Below, piece after piece: positions 16,642 to 25,304 of a stretch of 64,000 nt of DNA. The stretch lies in assembly GCA_964419055.1 (NCBI GenBank), contig CAYQNU010000004.1:62001-126000 (forward strand), written 5' to 3'. Source of the stretch: CAYQNU01 sp964419055 (GTDB lineage: Bacteria > Bacteroidota > Bacteroidia > Flavobacteriales_D > Parvicellaceae). The translations under genes were made by a program, and so were the position numbers. Positions within the stretch are counted from its first letter, which is position 1. Each line of letters begins with the position of its first letter. Under the pieces are notes generated by a model, which was not told the DNA's origin, searched no databases, and worked only from the letters and a program-made list of their open reading frames with translations.

Positions 16642-16674
16642 AAAAAAGCCGATATGCACATATCGGCTTTTTTT
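16642..16674 (+). terminator. Intrinsic terminator after the DUF4412 gene
   Basis: Arms GCCGATATG (16648-16656) and CATATCGGC (16659-16667) form a hairpin flanked by an A-run and followed by seven Ts, 23 bases after the stop codon. Confidence 0.85.
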
Positions 16675-16699
16675 GTTTTTAACAAAACAAAACTTCCAT

Positions 16700-16740
16700 A
16701 AAAAAAATCCCCATTCCAAATTAATTTAGAATAGGGATTT
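16700..16740 (-). terminator. Second terminator-like hairpin downstream of groEL
   Basis: On the minus strand AAATCCCTATTC pairs with GAATGGGGATTT (one G-T wobble) across a 12-base loop, followed by a T-run. It would back up the hairpin at 16794-16824 for transcripts leaving groEL. Confidence 0.5.
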
Positions 16741-16793
16741 GATATATATGTTGTCGTTTCGTTTTATCTGCACAAAGCAGGAAAAACAAATCG

Positions 16794-16824
16794 TAAAAAA
16801 GTCCCGATTTTTCAATCGAGACCT
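16794..16824 (-). terminator. Intrinsic terminator of groESL
   Basis: Reading the minus strand, GGTCTCGATT pairs with AATCGGGACT (one wobble) around a GAAA loop, followed by seven Ts. It lies about 65 bases after the groEL stop. Confidence 0.65.
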
Positions 16825-16886
16825 TATAATGATGCAAATGTAAGAACTATTTTGATCCGTTGCTTACAATGTTTATAAATAGTAGA

Positions 16887-18521
16887 TTACATCATTCCAC
16901 CCATTCCTCCTGGCATACCACCGCCCATTGGCATCGGATTTTCTTCAGGAAGATCAGCAATAACACACTCTGTGGTTAACATCATAGCGGCAACAGATGC
17001 TGCGTTTTCTAATGCTATTCTAGCTACTTTAGTTGGGTCGATTACACCAGCAGCGTATAAGTTTTCAAAAACTTCAGTACGCGCATTATAACCAAAATCA
17101 CCTTTTCCTTCTCTTACTTTTTGAACAATAACAGCTCCTTCACCGCCAGCATTGGCAATAATTTGACGAAGTGGTTCTTCGATTGCTCTCTTAATGATTG
17201 CAATACCTGTTCTTTCATCCTCGTTCAAGCCATCTTTTTGATCTAATGCAGCAGCAGCTCTAATGTAAGCAACTCCACCACCTGGTATAATTCCTTCTTC
17301 AACAGCAGCTCTTGTAGCGGCCAAGGCATCATCTACACGATCTTTTTTCTCTTTCATTTCAACTTCTGAGGCGGCACCAATATACAATACAGCAACACCA
17401 CCTGAAAGTTTAGCTAAACGTTCTTGCAATTTTTCTTTATCGTAATCAGATGTAGTAGATTCAATTTGCGCTTTAATCTGATTGATTCTTCCCACAATTT
17501 GATCTTTTTCACCACTTCCGTTAATAATTGTTGTGTTGTCTTTATCAATTTCTACCTTTTCGCAAGTACCCAACATTTCAACTGTTGCGTTCTCTAATTT
17601 GAATCCTCTTTCCTCAGTAATTACGATAGCTCCAGTTAAAATTGCGATGTCTTCTAACATTGCTTTTCTTCTATCACCAAATCCTGGTGCTTTTACAGCA
17701 GCAACTTTTAATCCTGCTTTCAATCGGTTAACCACTAATGCAGCTAAGGCATTTCCATCAACATCTTCGGCAATGATTAAAAGTGGTCTTCCACTTTGTG
17801 CAACTGGCTCTAAAACAGGTAATATTTCTTGTAAATTCGAAATCTTTTTATCGGTAATTAACACATAAGGATGATCCATTTCGGCAATCATTTTCTCAGG
17901 ATTGGTTACAAAATATGGGGATAAATACCCTCTATCAAATTGCATACCTTCCACTGTTTTTAATTCAGTTTCTGTTCCTTTGGCTTCTTCTACTGTAATT
18001 ACACCATCATTACCAACTGCTTTCATTGCTTCAGCAATTAAAGCCCCAATGGCCTCATCATTATTGGCCGAAATAGTAGCTACTTGTTTAATTTTCTCGT
18101 TATCGCTACCTACTTCCTGTGATAATTTTTTTAGTTCAGAGACAACCACTTTAACAGCTTTGTCGATTCCTCTTTTTAAATCCATTGGATTAGCTCCAGA
18201 GGCCACATTTTTCATACCCGCTGAAATAATTGCTTGTGCCAATACTGTTGCAGTTGTAGTTCCGTCACCAGCAATATCCGCTGTTCTTGAGGCCACTTCT
18301 TTTACCATTTGAGCACCCATATTTTCAACAGGATCTTTTAATTCAATTTCTTTAGCTACTGTAACACCATCTTTTGTGACATGTGGTGCTCCAAATTTCT
18401 TATCAATTACTACGTTTCTTCCTTTTGGTCCTAATGTAGCTTTTACTGCATTTGCAAGAGCATCTACTCCTCTTTTCATTCGATCTCTTGCCTCAACGTC
18501 AAAAACAATTTCTTTTGCCAT
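16887..18521 (-). CDS. groEL: 60 kDa chaperonin GroEL
   Basis: A 544-residue chaperonin subunit that forms the double-ring folding chamber and works with GroES, encoded 71 bases upstream on the same strand. Visible hallmarks are the ATP-binding region LGPKGRNVVIDKKFG and GDGTTTATVLAQ (with catalytic Asp), the apical-domain region KISNLQEILPVLEP, and the C-terminal Gly-Met tail (MPMGGGMPGGMGGMM) common in group I chaperonins. Length is normal. No CIRCE (HrcA) operator was recognised in front of groES. Confidence 0.99.
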   Translation of the reverse strand: MAKEIVFDVEARDRMKRGVDALANAVKATLGPKGRNVVIDKKFGAPHVTKDGVTVAKEIELKDPVENMGAQMVKEVASRTADIAGDGTTTATVLAQAIISAGMKNVASGANPMDLKRGIDKAVKVVVSELKKLSQEVGSDNEKIKQVATISANNDEAIGALIAEAMKAVGNDGVITVEEAKGTETELKTVEGMQFDRGYLSPYFVTNPEKMIAEMDHPYVLITDKKISNLQEILPVLEPVAQSGRPLLIIAEDVDGNALAALVVNRLKAGLKVAAVKAPGFGDRRKAMLEDIAILTGAIVITEERGFKLENATVEMLGTCEKVEIDKDNTTIINGSGEKDQIVGRINQIKAQIESTTSDYDKEKLQERLAKLSGGVAVLYIGAASEVEMKEKKDRVDDALAATRAAVEEGIIPGGGVAYIRAAAALDQKDGLNEDERTGIAIIKRAIEEPLRQIIANAGGEGAVIVQKVREGKGDFGYNARTEVFENLYAAGVIDPTKVARIALENAASVAAMMLTTECVIADLPEENPMPMGGGMPGGMGGMM

Positions 18522-18592
18522 GATTTTATAATTTTGTGATTTAATTTAAATTTTGTGATTACTTACTATACTAATAAATATAGTAAATGAAG

Positions 18593-18871
18593 TTATCCAA
18601 CTACTGCGAAAATATCGCTTTCTCTCATGATAAGATAATCCTTACCTTCAATTTTGATTTCAGTACCCGAGTATTGACCATATAAAACAGTATCTCCAAC
18701 TTTAACCGTCATCGGTTCATCTACCTTTCCATTTCCAGCGGCTATTACAACTCCTCTTTTTGGTTTTTCTTTAGCCGTATCAGGAATAATTATTCCTCCA
18801 ATTGTTTTCTCTTCTGCTGCGGCTGGTTCAATTAGAACTCTATCTGCCAAGGGTTTTACATTTACTCCCAT
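18593..18871 (-). CDS. groES: 10 kDa chaperonin GroES
   Basis: A 92-residue co-chaperonin that caps the GroEL chamber. The N-terminal VKPLADRVLIEP and the mobile-loop region (EKTIGGIIIPDTAKEKP) with its IGGIII GroEL-contact tripeptide are present, followed by GDTVLYGQYSGTEIKIEGKD. Leader gene of the groES-groEL operon. The roughly 120-base upstream gap contains no clear -7/-33 pair. Confidence 0.98.
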   Translation of the reverse strand: MGVNVKPLADRVLIEPAAAEEKTIGGIIIPDTAKEKPKRGVVIAAGNGKVDEPMTVKVGDTVLYGQYSGTEIKIEGKDYLIMRESDIFAVVG

Positions 18872-18992
18872 TTGATATGATTGTTTTAAGATTAATAATA
18901 GATTTTTGAGACAACCGCTTTGGTCATATTTTATGCCAATAACCTATTAAAAAGGAATGTAAGACAAATTGACTTTTTGTAAAAAAAATAGC

Positions 18993-19031
18993 GCAAAAAA
19001 AATGTCATATTGACAATTCAATATGACATTT
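18993..19031 (-). terminator. Intrinsic terminator of secG
   Basis: A 13-base perfect stem (19001-19013 with 19018-19030) around a 4-base loop. On the minus strand it is followed by a run of eight Ts. It separates secG from groES. Confidence 0.8.
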
Positions 19032-19067
19032 TAAAATGTTAAAGTTGATTTAAAAAAGCAACTACAA

Positions 19068-19373
19068 TTAGTTTATTGGCGCTTCAGTAGTTGTATTTGT
19101 TGTAGGCGCTTCAATTCCAGAATCAAAAGTTTGAGTTGAACCTTGATTATTCGAATATAATACAGCACTTAACAGACATAAAAATCCTATAGTACCAGCT
19201 AAATACCAAGTTACTTTTTCAATGGTATCTGTTTGGCTAATATTGCTATTACCTATATAATTGGCAGCTTGGCTACTCATATCCAAACCTCCTCCTTTAG
19301 AGTTTTGAATCATTACGATTAAAATCATTAATATCGATGCGATAATAATTAAAATGGAAATTAATACTGACAT
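19068..19373 (-). CDS. secG: Preprotein translocase subunit SecG
   Basis: A 101-residue membrane protein with two hydrophobic segments (about residues 3-22 and 53-72). The conserved inter-helix motif is MIQNSKGGGLDMSSQAANYIG. SecG joins SecYE and assists SecA-driven export. A Thr/Glu-rich C-terminal tail (TFDSGIEAPTTNTTTEAP) extends past the second helix. It follows a TPR-like gene by 34 bases on the same strand, an arrangement I recognise as common in Bacteroidota. Confidence 0.93.
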   Translation of the reverse strand: MSVLISILIIIASILMILIVMIQNSKGGGLDMSSQAANYIGNSNISQTDTIEKVTWYLAGTIGFLCLLSAVLYSNNQGSTQTFDSGIEAPTTNTTTEAPIN

Positions 19374-19407
19374 TTTCTTCGTTAAATTAACTATTTATAC
19401 TTAAATT

Positions 19408-20391
19408 TTAGGGTTCGTATTCCAATTTTTCTTTCAAAAATCGAATTCGGCTTGCAAAGAAAACCTTTTTTTCTGGAATTGTCAACATTAATTGCTCATA
19501 AATTTTAATTGACTTTAAATAATTACCTTGTGAGGCATAAATATTTGCCAAAGTTTCTGTTACAAAATCTTCGTTTTCAACCAAACTTAACCTTGCCATT
19601 TGTTGAGGAGTGATAGCTTCTTTTGATACTGATATTTTTTTATTTTCAACTTTCAAGAAACGATCTATCAAATCTTTTGGTGAGGCTAAGGCCTTATCTT
19701 TTTTCTCTGCCAACTCTAATTTGGGAACTTCATTTGGTTCTTCTAGCGGTTTCATGGCAATCAACCAATCACTGAATTTTTTTGGTTTTAAATCTTTTTG
19801 ATCACGAATATCAATGGAGGAATCTTGCAATTGATGGGTATTTAACACATCCGTTTGATCTTCATGAGAAGCTAAAGCGTCAAGATTTTCTTCCAATAGA
19901 AGCTCTTCAATTTCCTCTTCAACATCCAATTGAATCGAATTATTTATGGCTTCCAACAATATATCCTCTTCCAACGATTGAAATTGAGCATCTCTAAAAA
20001 CCGTCTTAACATCTTCCTCCGGAATTTCATTAATTACATCACTAATCGGAATTTCGTTGCTTTCTTCAGAAACAACTATTTCCTCATTGTTTATTTGTGG
20101 TAAATAATCATTATCCAAATGTGAAATTTGCTCAACTTGATCAATAATTGTTTGTAGTTTTTTCTGATAACAAAGCGCATACAATCTGGCACGATCATTT
20201 GACATCAAAGAAGCTTTAGACAATTGTTTTTCAAAAAAAACACTTCCCGAGTTTTGTAGTCCTTTTAAATAAAGAGATTGTAACGTACTGCAATAGGGAA
20301 ATTCATTTTTAAGAATTTCAATATCTACCATGGTTTCCTGATCTATTTTTTCAGGAAAATTCATTAAATGTATTAGCCGTTGGTTATTCAA
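19408..20391 (-). CDS. Hypothetical cytoplasmic protein with C-terminal TPR-like motif
   Basis: A 327-residue protein without signal peptide. The N-terminal region (LMNFPEKIDQETMVDIEILKNEFPYCSTLQSLYLKGLQ) follows a pattern often found upstream of secG in Bacteroidota. The middle (about 95-240) is acidic and low in complexity. The C-terminus (FVTETLANIYASQGNYLKSIKIYEQL) is a tetratricopeptide-like unit ending at MLTIPEKKVFFASRI. The first codon is TTG at 20391; an ATG ten codons in is an alternative, but the LIHLMNFPEKI stretch looks family-conserved. The function is unknown, and a link with secretion rests only on the secG neighbour. Confidence 0.7.
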   Translation of the reverse strand: MNNQRLIHLMNFPEKIDQETMVDIEILKNEFPYCSTLQSLYLKGLQNSGSVFFEKQLSKASLMSNDRARLYALCYQKKLQTIIDQVEQISHLDNDYLPQINNEEIVVSEESNEIPISDVINEIPEEDVKTVFRDAQFQSLEEDILLEAINNSIQLDVEEEIEELLLEENLDALASHEDQTDVLNTHQLQDSSIDIRDQKDLKPKKFSDWLIAMKPLEEPNEVPKLELAEKKDKALASPKDLIDRFLKVENKKISVSKEAITPQQMARLSLVENEDFVTETLANIYASQGNYLKSIKIYEQLMLTIPEKKVFFASRIRFLKEKLEYEP

Positions 20392-20518
20392 TTGAAAGAT
20401 GTTCTCAAAATTTGAAAGACAAAGATAAATAAAGTGCGCATTGATTTCAATTAAATTTTAATATCTACTAATCGATAAAAGATTTTTTTGTTAAAATTGT
20501 GGCATAATTAATTCCAAA

Positions 20519-21460
20519 ATGAATACCTCTACTGAAATCATTGAACAACATAAGCATGTAGTAAAAGAAATGGGTGTTCTTGAACAAAACTTAGACCTAT
20601 CACCCGAAAATTTAAAGGAAATTAGTTTTGATTTGGGAGTAACTCCTGATGATTGGAATTTTATTTTGCAAGAAGCGGAGCTGAAATTTTCATTAGCCCA
20701 GCAACATTTATCTCGAAAATCCTTTGACTTGGCAATTGAAACGGGGCAAGAAGCACTGTTGTTGAACCCCTATTTATATGCTGCTAGAGGCATTGTTTCA
20801 AAAGGTTGGTTATTACGTGCTTTAAACGAAAATGATGATAGCTTACTTGAAAATGCTGAAAAACAGGCAGAATTAACATTGGAAAAAGCCCCTCAGAATA
20901 ATGCTGCTTTGGAAGTGCTAGCAACTGTGAGTAGTAAAAAGAGAGTAACGAAAAAAGATGCTATTCAAATTACGAATAAAAAAATTTTCCTTGGTTTGGC
21001 TGCGGCATTGTTAATAGGGGGAGTCGCAGTAATCATATACACCACGTCATTCGCAAATGAGGTTTCTTCAGAAACAAAATCAAAAGTTGAAATGGTAGAA
21101 AAACAGTTGGAAAGTGCCTTCGAAAAGCAAGAAGCACTCATACCAAAAGTAAAAATAGTACTCAAAGGCAAACATGATGAGCCGCAAATTGTGAATAAAC
21201 TGAATGAAATTGAACAGCAAATAGCTAAAGATATATCCGTAAATGAACGATACCAACTCAATGAAGAGCTGAATAAACTTTTGTCCACCGTGATTTACGA
21301 TGCCAGCAACACATCAGATAGTAAATTATTGAAAGATATGAGAGTATTGCTTGAAGGAGCTGAAAATAGAATAAAAACGGAACGAAAAAACTACAATGAG
21401 GCTGTTCAACAGTACAATGCTGAAATTGCAAATGAAACTCAATTTTTAAAACAAATCTAA
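20519..21460 (+). CDS. TPR protein with membrane segment and LemA-like C-terminal domain
   Basis: A 313-residue protein with an unusual order of parts. Residues 50-135 contain TPR-like helices (SFDLAIETGQEALLLNPYLYAARG). Residues 156-176 are a single membrane segment. Residues 185-313 form long helices ending with ENRIKTERKNYNEAVQQYN, the signature of LemA-family proteins (E-RI---R--YN--V--YN). The next gene, starting right after this stop codon, encodes a TPM-domain protein, the usual partner of LemA. This is therefore probably a LemA analogue with an added cytosolic TPR module. The function of the LemA/TPM pair is not established. Confidence 0.7.
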   Translation: MNTSTEIIEQHKHVVKEMGVLEQNLDLSPENLKEISFDLGVTPDDWNFILQEAELKFSLAQQHLSRKSFDLAIETGQEALLLNPYLYAARGIVSKGWLLRALNENDDSLLENAEKQAELTLEKAPQNNAALEVLATVSSKKRVTKKDAIQITNKKIFLGLAAALLIGGVAVIIYTTSFANEVSSETKSKVEMVEKQLESAFEKQEALIPKVKIVLKGKHDEPQIVNKLNEIEQQIAKDISVNERYQLNEELNKLLSTVIYDASNTSDSKLLKDMRVLLEGAENRIKTERKNYNEAVQQYNAEIANETQFLKQI

Positions 21461-22999
21461 ATGAAGAAAAGCATTTTTATGGCGGTGCTAAGTATATGCA
21501 CTGTTTTAATTAACAAATACGTTGGACAAGTATATTACTCGCCACAAGACATTCCCAACCCTAAAGAATTTAGTGATGGATTTATAAGCGATCCTCAAGA
21601 CTACCTAGTTGATTCGGATGAATTTTATATGAATGAACATATAACTGAATTACGTGACAAAAAAGGTTTTGAATTAGCGGTCATAATAGTGAGTAGTATT
21701 AATGATCAGCCGGCTTTGGAATTTGCTACTGAATTAATTAATTTATGGGAAGTTGGAGAAGGAGATAGAGGAATCCTTCTATTGGTAGCGGTAGATGATC
21801 GAAATATGGCATTTGCTACTGGATATCAAACTGAGCAATTTTTACCCGATTTGGTAACCAAAAGCATTTCAGAAGAAGAAATCTTACCATACTTTAAAAG
21901 TGACCAATATAGTGCAGGATTAAGAAATGGTGTTTATGTTATAAGAAACATACTTATGGATGAAAACATACCGCCCTATATAGAGGAAGCAAAAACCTTT
22001 TCTAGGGAGTTTTTTTATTTCAAATTCTATTTGCTTATAGCCTCTGTTCTGCTTATATTGTTGACCTTAAAGTCTAACCCTACAACAAGTACAATTAAAA
22101 CAATAGGAATAATAGTGCTTTTGGTTGCTGTAATCTCGGTTGTTTTGCATTACTGGTTAAAAAACGAAGGCGCATGGTCCAATTATCTAATGCTTGATAT
22201 TTTCTGCACCTTCACATTTGTTGCAGTATCCATTACCGCTTATGTACTCAACAAAAGTGGCAAATTTCAACAAGTTTGGATTAATCTAACAATACAAACC
22301 ATTATTGTTTTGAGCGTACTTACAGCTGCCTATGTTTATCAATTGTATGATATTTTGTACTTATATGGTTTGGCGTCACTCGCTGTTTTTGCCTTGTTTG
22401 TTATTTTTTATTGTTTTACTTTTTTGGTAAAAGATCCCTATCGAAAATATCATATTGTTCAATTTTTAAAACTTTCTATTTTTAGAATCGTTTTTCCGAT
22501 TCCTATGATATATGTCAGAGCATTTATTTTAAAAAAATTAGATGATTGGCGTAATGCTGTTCGTTTTAGTTTAAAAACGGGATTAGAAATGCATAAGTTA
22601 GATGAATCAGCAGATAATAAATATCTTAAATCAGGGCAAGTAACCGAAGAAAAAATAAAATCTGTAGATTATGATGTTTGGGTATCTGGAGAGCCTGATG
22701 ACCTGCTTATTTTAAAATATTCAAATTGGTTTAGCGGATACAGTAATTGTGAGAAATGCCGTTTTGAGACATGGTATCAAGTTTATGATAAAACACTTTC
22801 AGCCGCCACTTATAGTAGTTCTGGTACTGGAGAAAGGCAACATGCCTGCCATCATTGTCAACACAGAGTTACTGCGAGATATACGATTCCGAAATTACAA
22901 AAATCTTCATCGAGCAGCGGAGGGAGTAGCTCTTCGAGTGGAGGAGGTTCTTGGGGAGGCGGTAGATCGGGTGGTGGTGGATCATCTTCAAGCTGGTAA
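21461..22999 (+). CDS. TPM domain (YgcG-like) membrane protein
   Basis: A 512-residue protein with a signal peptide or anchor (residues 3-20) and a TPM domain at about 45-165 (ELRDKKGFELAVIIVSSI and GEGDRGILLLVAVDDRNMAFATGYQTE). Several membrane helices lie at about 187-330. A zinc-ribbon-like part (NCEKC ... HACHHCQH) comes next, and the Ser/Gly-rich tail typical of YgcG-type proteins (GGGSWGGGRSGGGG) ends the protein. The start codon abuts the stop of the LemA-like gene, so they form an operon. TPM proteins are reported as phosphatase-like or as photosystem assembly factors in other lineages; the role here is unknown. Confidence 0.85.
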   Translation: MKKSIFMAVLSICTVLINKYVGQVYYSPQDIPNPKEFSDGFISDPQDYLVDSDEFYMNEHITELRDKKGFELAVIIVSSINDQPALEFATELINLWEVGEGDRGILLLVAVDDRNMAFATGYQTEQFLPDLVTKSISEEEILPYFKSDQYSAGLRNGVYVIRNILMDENIPPYIEEAKTFSREFFYFKFYLLIASVLLILLTLKSNPTTSTIKTIGIIVLLVAVISVVLHYWLKNEGAWSNYLMLDIFCTFTFVAVSITAYVLNKSGKFQQVWINLTIQTIIVLSVLTAAYVYQLYDILYLYGLASLAVFALFVIFYCFTFLVKDPYRKYHIVQFLKLSIFRIVFPIPMIYVRAFILKKLDDWRNAVRFSLKTGLEMHKLDESADNKYLKSGQVTEEKIKSVDYDVWVSGEPDDLLILKYSNWFSGYSNCEKCRFETWYQVYDKTLSAATYSSSGTGERQHACHHCQHRVTARYTIPKLQKSSSSSGGSSSSSGGGSWGGGRSGGGGSSSSW

Positions 23000-23074
23000 G
23001 GTTCACTTTATTTGAAATCAATATAAATTTTCACCTTTTATGAAATAAAAAAGCTCTTGAATAAAGTTATTCAT

Positions 23075-23082
23075 TATTTTTG
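23075..23082 (+). promoter_or_regulatory. -7 element of the paaABC cluster
   Basis: TATTTTTG, a perfect TAnnTTTG box about 78 bases before paaA. A TTG at 23057 is present but at a short spacing of 15 bases. Confidence 0.4.
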
Positions 23083-23159
23083 TAGCATAAGCATTCTTAA
23101 AGAGAACAATATGCTTTCTTTTCTGTTTTAAAGGTTATATTAAGAATAAGTTAGAAGTC

Positions 23160-24113
23160 ATGGAAATTTTACCAGAAGACCCAATTAAATTAGCAGAATT
23201 TCAAGCTAAAATCGATGCTGAAGAAAAAATTGAGCCCAATGATTGGATGCCTCAACAATATCGTGAGAGTTTGATTCGTCAGATTTCTCAGCATGCCCAT
23301 TCTGAAATTATAGGTCAACAGCCTGAAGGGAATTGGTTGACACGTGCACCTAGTTTGAGAAGTAAAAAAATATTGATGGCCAAAATACAAGATGAAGCAG
23401 GTCATGGATTGTATTTATACTGTGCTGCCGAAACATTGGGAGTAACACGTGATCAATATATTAAATGGTTACACGAAGGTAAAGCAAAATACGCGAGTGT
23501 ATTCAACTACCCATCTCCTACTTGGGCGGATATGGGAGCTATTGGATGGCTGGTTGATGGAGCTGCTATTGTAAACCAAGTTTCTTTACAACGTACTTCG
23601 TATGGTCCTTATTCTCGTGGTATGGTAAAAATTTGTATGGAAGAAAGTTTTCATCAACGTCAAGGTTATGAAATCATGGCTCGTTTGATGGAAGGTTCTG
23701 CTGCTCAACGAAAAATGGCTCAAGATGCTTTGAATAGATGGTGGTGGCCTTCATTGATGATGTTTGGCCCACACGATAGTGATTCAGCTCACTCAAGTCA
23801 ATCCATGAAATGGAAAATCAAACGAGAAAGTAATGATGCCTTGCGTCAATCCTTTATTGATAAAACAGTTCCTCAGGCTGAATTGATTGGTCTTAAAATT
23901 CCAGATGAAAAATTGAAATGGAATGAGGAAACCAAACATTATGAATGGAGTGACATTAATTGGGACGAGTTCTGGAACGTTATTAAAGGTAATGGACCAT
24001 GTAACGTTAAACGTTTGGCTCACCACAAAAAAGCACACGACAACGGGCAATGGGTTCGAGAAGCGGCACAAGCTTATGCCCAAAAACAAAATAATAAAGC
24101 TAAAACAGCTTAA
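23160..24113 (+). CDS. paaA: 1,2-phenylacetyl-CoA epoxidase subunit PaaA
   Basis: A 317-residue catalytic subunit of the ring-epoxidising multicomponent monooxygenase that acts on phenylacetyl-CoA. It is a ferritin-like di-iron protein. The carboxylate/histidine ligand motifs are visible as KIQDEAGHGLYLYCAAETLG and MEESFHQRQGYEIM. NRWWWPSLMMFGPHDSDS and the C-terminal GNGPCNVKRLAHHKKAHDNG are strongly conserved in PaaA. First gene of a paaABC cluster with 58-76 base gaps. Confidence 0.96.
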   Translation: MEILPEDPIKLAEFQAKIDAEEKIEPNDWMPQQYRESLIRQISQHAHSEIIGQQPEGNWLTRAPSLRSKKILMAKIQDEAGHGLYLYCAAETLGVTRDQYIKWLHEGKAKYASVFNYPSPTWADMGAIGWLVDGAAIVNQVSLQRTSYGPYSRGMVKICMEESFHQRQGYEIMARLMEGSAAQRKMAQDALNRWWWPSLMMFGPHDSDSAHSSQSMKWKIKRESNDALRQSFIDKTVPQAELIGLKIPDEKLKWNEETKHYEWSDINWDEFWNVIKGNGPCNVKRLAHHKKAHDNGQWVREAAQAYAQKQNNKAKTA

Positions 24114-24171
24114 TCATTTAGCAAATAATCATCACTGTTAGGAAAAAGTACCTGACCAAAAAATATAAATT

Positions 24172-24459
24172 ATGAGCGATAATCAAGGACCACTTTGGGA
24201 AGTTTTTGTACAGCCAAAGGCAGGAAAACCTCACAAACATGTAGGTAGTTTACATGCTTACGACAAATCTATGGCAATGGAAATGGCCAGAGACCTTTAT
24301 ACTAGAAGAGGTGAAGGGTCAGGAATTTGGATAGTGAAATCAGAAGACATATGTTCAAGTATGCCAGAAGATGCGGAAGCATTTTTTGACCCAATGAATG
24401 ATAAAATATATCGTCACCCTACTTTTTATGTTATGCCAGAAGGCGCAAAACACATTTAA
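24172..24459 (+). CDS. paaB: 1,2-phenylacetyl-CoA epoxidase subunit PaaB
   Basis: A 95-residue small subunit of the PaaABCE epoxidase. The family pattern WEVFVQPKAGKPHKHVGSLH near the N-terminus, YTRRGEGSGIWIVKS in the middle and DPMNDKIYRHPTFY at the end are typical. PaaB is not catalytic and is thought to bridge PaaAC heterodimers. Its position between paaA and paaC confirms the call. Confidence 0.95.
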   Translation: MSDNQGPLWEVFVQPKAGKPHKHVGSLHAYDKSMAMEMARDLYTRRGEGSGIWIVKSEDICSSMPEDAEAFFDPMNDKIYRHPTFYVMPEGAKHI

Positions 24460-24535
24460 ATTAGTATAACTATTCACTTACTAAAGGCTTAAAAGTCGCG
24501 TACTTATATAGAGCCGGTTTTAATCGCAATAAAAT

Positions 24536-25288
24536 ATGAACTCGAGTTTATTTCAATATACATTAAGATTAGCAGATAATGGCCTTATTTTGTCTCATCG
24601 ATTGGCAGAATATGTAAGTTGTGGCCCTTTTATGGAAGAAGACCTAGCAATTACAAACGTTGGCTTAGACTTATTAGGTCAAGCAGAATCGTTTTTAAAA
24701 TATGCCGCTCAAATAAAAGGTGACACAAATGAAGATGCATTAGCATTTTCAAGAGATGAAGATGAATATACTAATTTCCATTTGGTAGAATACCCTAATG
24801 AAGATTACGGTTTTTTAATAGCACGTCAATTTTTATTTGATTCGTATGCCATCTCACTGTATGCGCATTTAAAAAACAGTAAAGATGCCACTATTGCTGC
24901 CATAGCCGCCAAATCGTTGAAAGAAGTAAATTATCATTTCAAAAGAAGTAGCGAATGGATTGTTCGCTTAGGTGATGGAACGGAAGAAAGTAAGGAACGT
25001 ATACAATCTTGTTTTGACCATCTATGGATGTATACTCATGAGTTATTTGTAGCCGATGCTATTGATGATGAGATGTTAGCCAATGGAATTGGAGTAGATT
25101 TAGCCCTTATTGAAAAGGAGTGGAAACAACGTGTTTCTGCAGTTTTTGGTGAAGCTACTTTAACTATTCCTGCTGTAGAAAAACACTCTTTAGTCTACGG
25201 AAAACAAGGCGGACATACTGAATATATGGGCTATCTATTAGCGGAAATGCAGTTTTTGAAAAACAAATACCCTAATGAGGTTTGGTAG
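24536..25288 (+). CDS. paaC: 1,2-phenylacetyl-CoA epoxidase subunit PaaC
   Basis: A 250-residue ferritin-like structural subunit that pairs with PaaA. Motifs such as LGLD-type LDLLGQAESFLKYAA, DFxxLVE-type NFHLVEYPNEDYGFLIARQ, LKEVNYHFKRSSEWIVRLGDGTEES and the C-terminal KQGGHTEYMGYLLAEMQFL are conserved in PaaC. Usually paaD and paaE (iron-sulfur maturation factor and reductase) would follow. Here a thioesterase gene follows instead. Confidence 0.95.
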   Translation: MNSSLFQYTLRLADNGLILSHRLAEYVSCGPFMEEDLAITNVGLDLLGQAESFLKYAAQIKGDTNEDALAFSRDEDEYTNFHLVEYPNEDYGFLIARQFLFDSYAISLYAHLKNSKDATIAAIAAKSLKEVNYHFKRSSEWIVRLGDGTEESKERIQSCFDHLWMYTHELFVADAIDDEMLANGIGVDLALIEKEWKQRVSAVFGEATLTIPAVEKHSLVYGKQGGHTEYMGYLLAEMQFLKNKYPNEVW

Positions 25289-25304
25289 ACTACCAACGAA
25301 TTTT

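Noticed and set aside
17533..18312. Plus-strand open frames opposite groEL
   Set aside because: They are antisense shadows of a highly conserved gene, with no start context or recognisable domain.
18541..18592. CIRCE/HrcA or other heat-shock operator before groES or in the groES-groEL spacer
   Set aside because: No TTAGCACTC-N9-GAGTGCTAA-like repeat was found in either gap.
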